Assembly (NCBI GenBank): GCA_910589655.1
Contig: CAJUTJ010000143.1
Span: forward strand, 1-64,000
Origin: an uncultured Acetatifactor sp.
Lineage (GTDB): Bacteria > Bacillota > Clostridia > Lachnospirales > Lachnospiraceae
Direction: 5' to 3'
Length of the DNA stretch: 64,000 nucleotides
The notes beneath the pieces were generated by a model. That model saw only the letters and a list, made by a program, of their open reading frames with translations. It had not been told where the DNA came from and made no database searches. Position numbers and translations under genes: made by a program. Positions 63,353 to 64,000 of this stretch are shown here, one piece after another (position 1 is the first letter of the stretch; each line of letters opens with the position of its first letter).

Positions 63353-64000
63353 GATGTTAATTGATGCACATGTTCATACATTGGCTAGCGGCCATGCATA
63401 TAGCTCATTGTATGAAGTTGCCGAAAATGCCAAAGAGAAGGGCTTGCAAGCAATTTTTGTTGCTGAACACGGACCGGCAATGGAAGGAACTGTACATGAT
63501 TATTATTACCATAACTATTGTACTGTTCCAAGGCAATATAAGGGAGTTCGCTTATTCATGGGATGTGAGGCTAATATTTTGGATAACAAGGGAACAATAG
63601 ACTTATCGGAGCGAGCGGTTCAAGAATGCGATATTATAATTGCGTCACTACACGATAGATGTATTCAAGCAGGTTCAAAGGAAGAGAATACAAAAGCAAT
63701 TATTAATGTGATGAAAAATCCTGCCATTAGTATTATCGGGCATCCGGATGATTCACGATTTCCATTAGATTATCAAGAGATCGTGAAAGCAGCAGAATAT
63801 TATAATGTTTTATTGGAAGCTAATAATAGTTCTTTACTGGGAAATTGTTACAGGCAAGATACAAAACGGAATATAATTAAATATTTATCTTTATGTATGA
63901 AATATAATGTAAAAATATCATTAGGCAGTGATGCGCATATATGTGATAACGTTGGAAGTTTATCTGAAATTATCCTTCTATTGAATAAAATGGAATTTCC
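63336..64000 (+). CDS. PHP-domain phosphatase-like enzyme (partial)
   Basis: Reads from TTG 63336 (IQKDKMLIDAHVHTLASGHAYS) to the window edge, 221 codons seen. DAHVHTL, VAEHG, SLHDR, GHPDD and LGSDAH are the metal-binding histidine and aspartate motifs of YcdX-type PHP phosphatases. AGAGGG lies nine bases before the TTG; ATG 63354 is the alternative start. The 3' end lies beyond the window. It may dephosphorylate a pathway intermediate such as a sugar or inositol phosphate. Confidence 0.82.
   Translation, partial: MIQKDKMLIDAHVHTLASGHAYSSLYEVAENAKEKGLQAIFVAEHGPAMEGTVHDYYYHNYCTVPRQYKGVRLFMGCEANILDNKGTIDLSERAVQECDIIIASLHDRCIQAGSKEENTKAIINVMKNPAISIIGHPDDSRFPLDYQEIVKAAEYYNVLLEANNSSLLGNCYRQDTKRNIIKYLSLCMKYNVKISLGSDAHICDNVGSLSEIILLLNKMEF

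Noticed and set aside
1..64000. tRNA, rRNA, prophage or plasmid genes
   Set aside because: No cloverleaf with a clear GTTC-arm, no rRNA segment, no integrase, capsid or replication gene was recognised.

Overview
The window looks like chromosomal DNA of an anaerobic, spore-forming gut Firmicute, most likely a Lachnospiraceae. The reasons are strong AGGAGG ribosome sites, a spoIIAA-spoIIAB-sigF operon, spoVA genes, a T-box-controlled valS, and a large plant-polysaccharide locus with its own ABC importer. No rRNA, tRNA or CRISPR array was seen.

Layout. 1-4282: hairpin repeats, a broken AraC-type regulator and a GH2 beta-galactosidase-like enzyme. 4657-17567: a hemicellulose-use locus with an AraC regulator, an LplB/YtcP-type permease pair, a large sugar-binding lipoprotein, an SGNH esterase, a GH115 alpha-glucuronidase and a GH3 enzyme. 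This fits import and trimming of (methyl)glucuronoxylan oligomers. 17953-23987: valS with promoter and T-box leader, folC, a 51-aa protein and a zinc-ribbon/TPR membrane protein. 24370-27496: the sigma-F operon and a GH25 lysozyme. 27977-33023: a GH127 beta-L-arabinofuranosidase and a GH106-like hydrolase. 33342-37029: small accessory genes (a broken lipoprotein, a SMI1/KNR4 protein, an ECF sigma factor with two membrane partners). 37532-45137: spoVAB, spoVAA, a zinc-ribbon protein and spoVAC, followed by a 4.5-kb island (Cap4/DUF4297-like nuclease fragment, IS110 transposase with a probable bridge-RNA region, AlbA_2 protein) that ends in a near-identical copy of the spoVAC 3' end. 45557-50312: two ankyrin proteins, an inverted-repeat element, a small zinc-finger-like ORF and a CE8 pectinesterase. 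50461-53652: a tandem array of structured repeats, a CapD-like gene and a decaying VOC/AlkD operon. 54278-64000: an AT-rich cluster with inositol-phosphate synthase, PIG-L deacetylase, GT4, carbamoyltransferase, DegT aminotransferase, PaaK/CapK-like adenylating enzyme, GT1 and a PHP enzyme. It looks like an undescribed carbamoylated amino-sugar/cyclitol glycoside pathway and runs off the right edge.

Two things stand out. First, many intergenic regions are built from a modular repeat system: short hairpins whose stems differ in sequence between copies but stay complementary, joined by conserved linkers, and often ending in a Shine-Dalgarno site plus start codon that serves either the next gene or a tiny ORF. 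One such block interrupts one of two otherwise near-identical sequences in this window, which suggests mobility. Second, the last 10 kb is a coherent sugar/cyclitol natural-product-like cluster, and one of its genes (the DegT aminotransferase) takes its ribosome site and start codon from one of these repeats.
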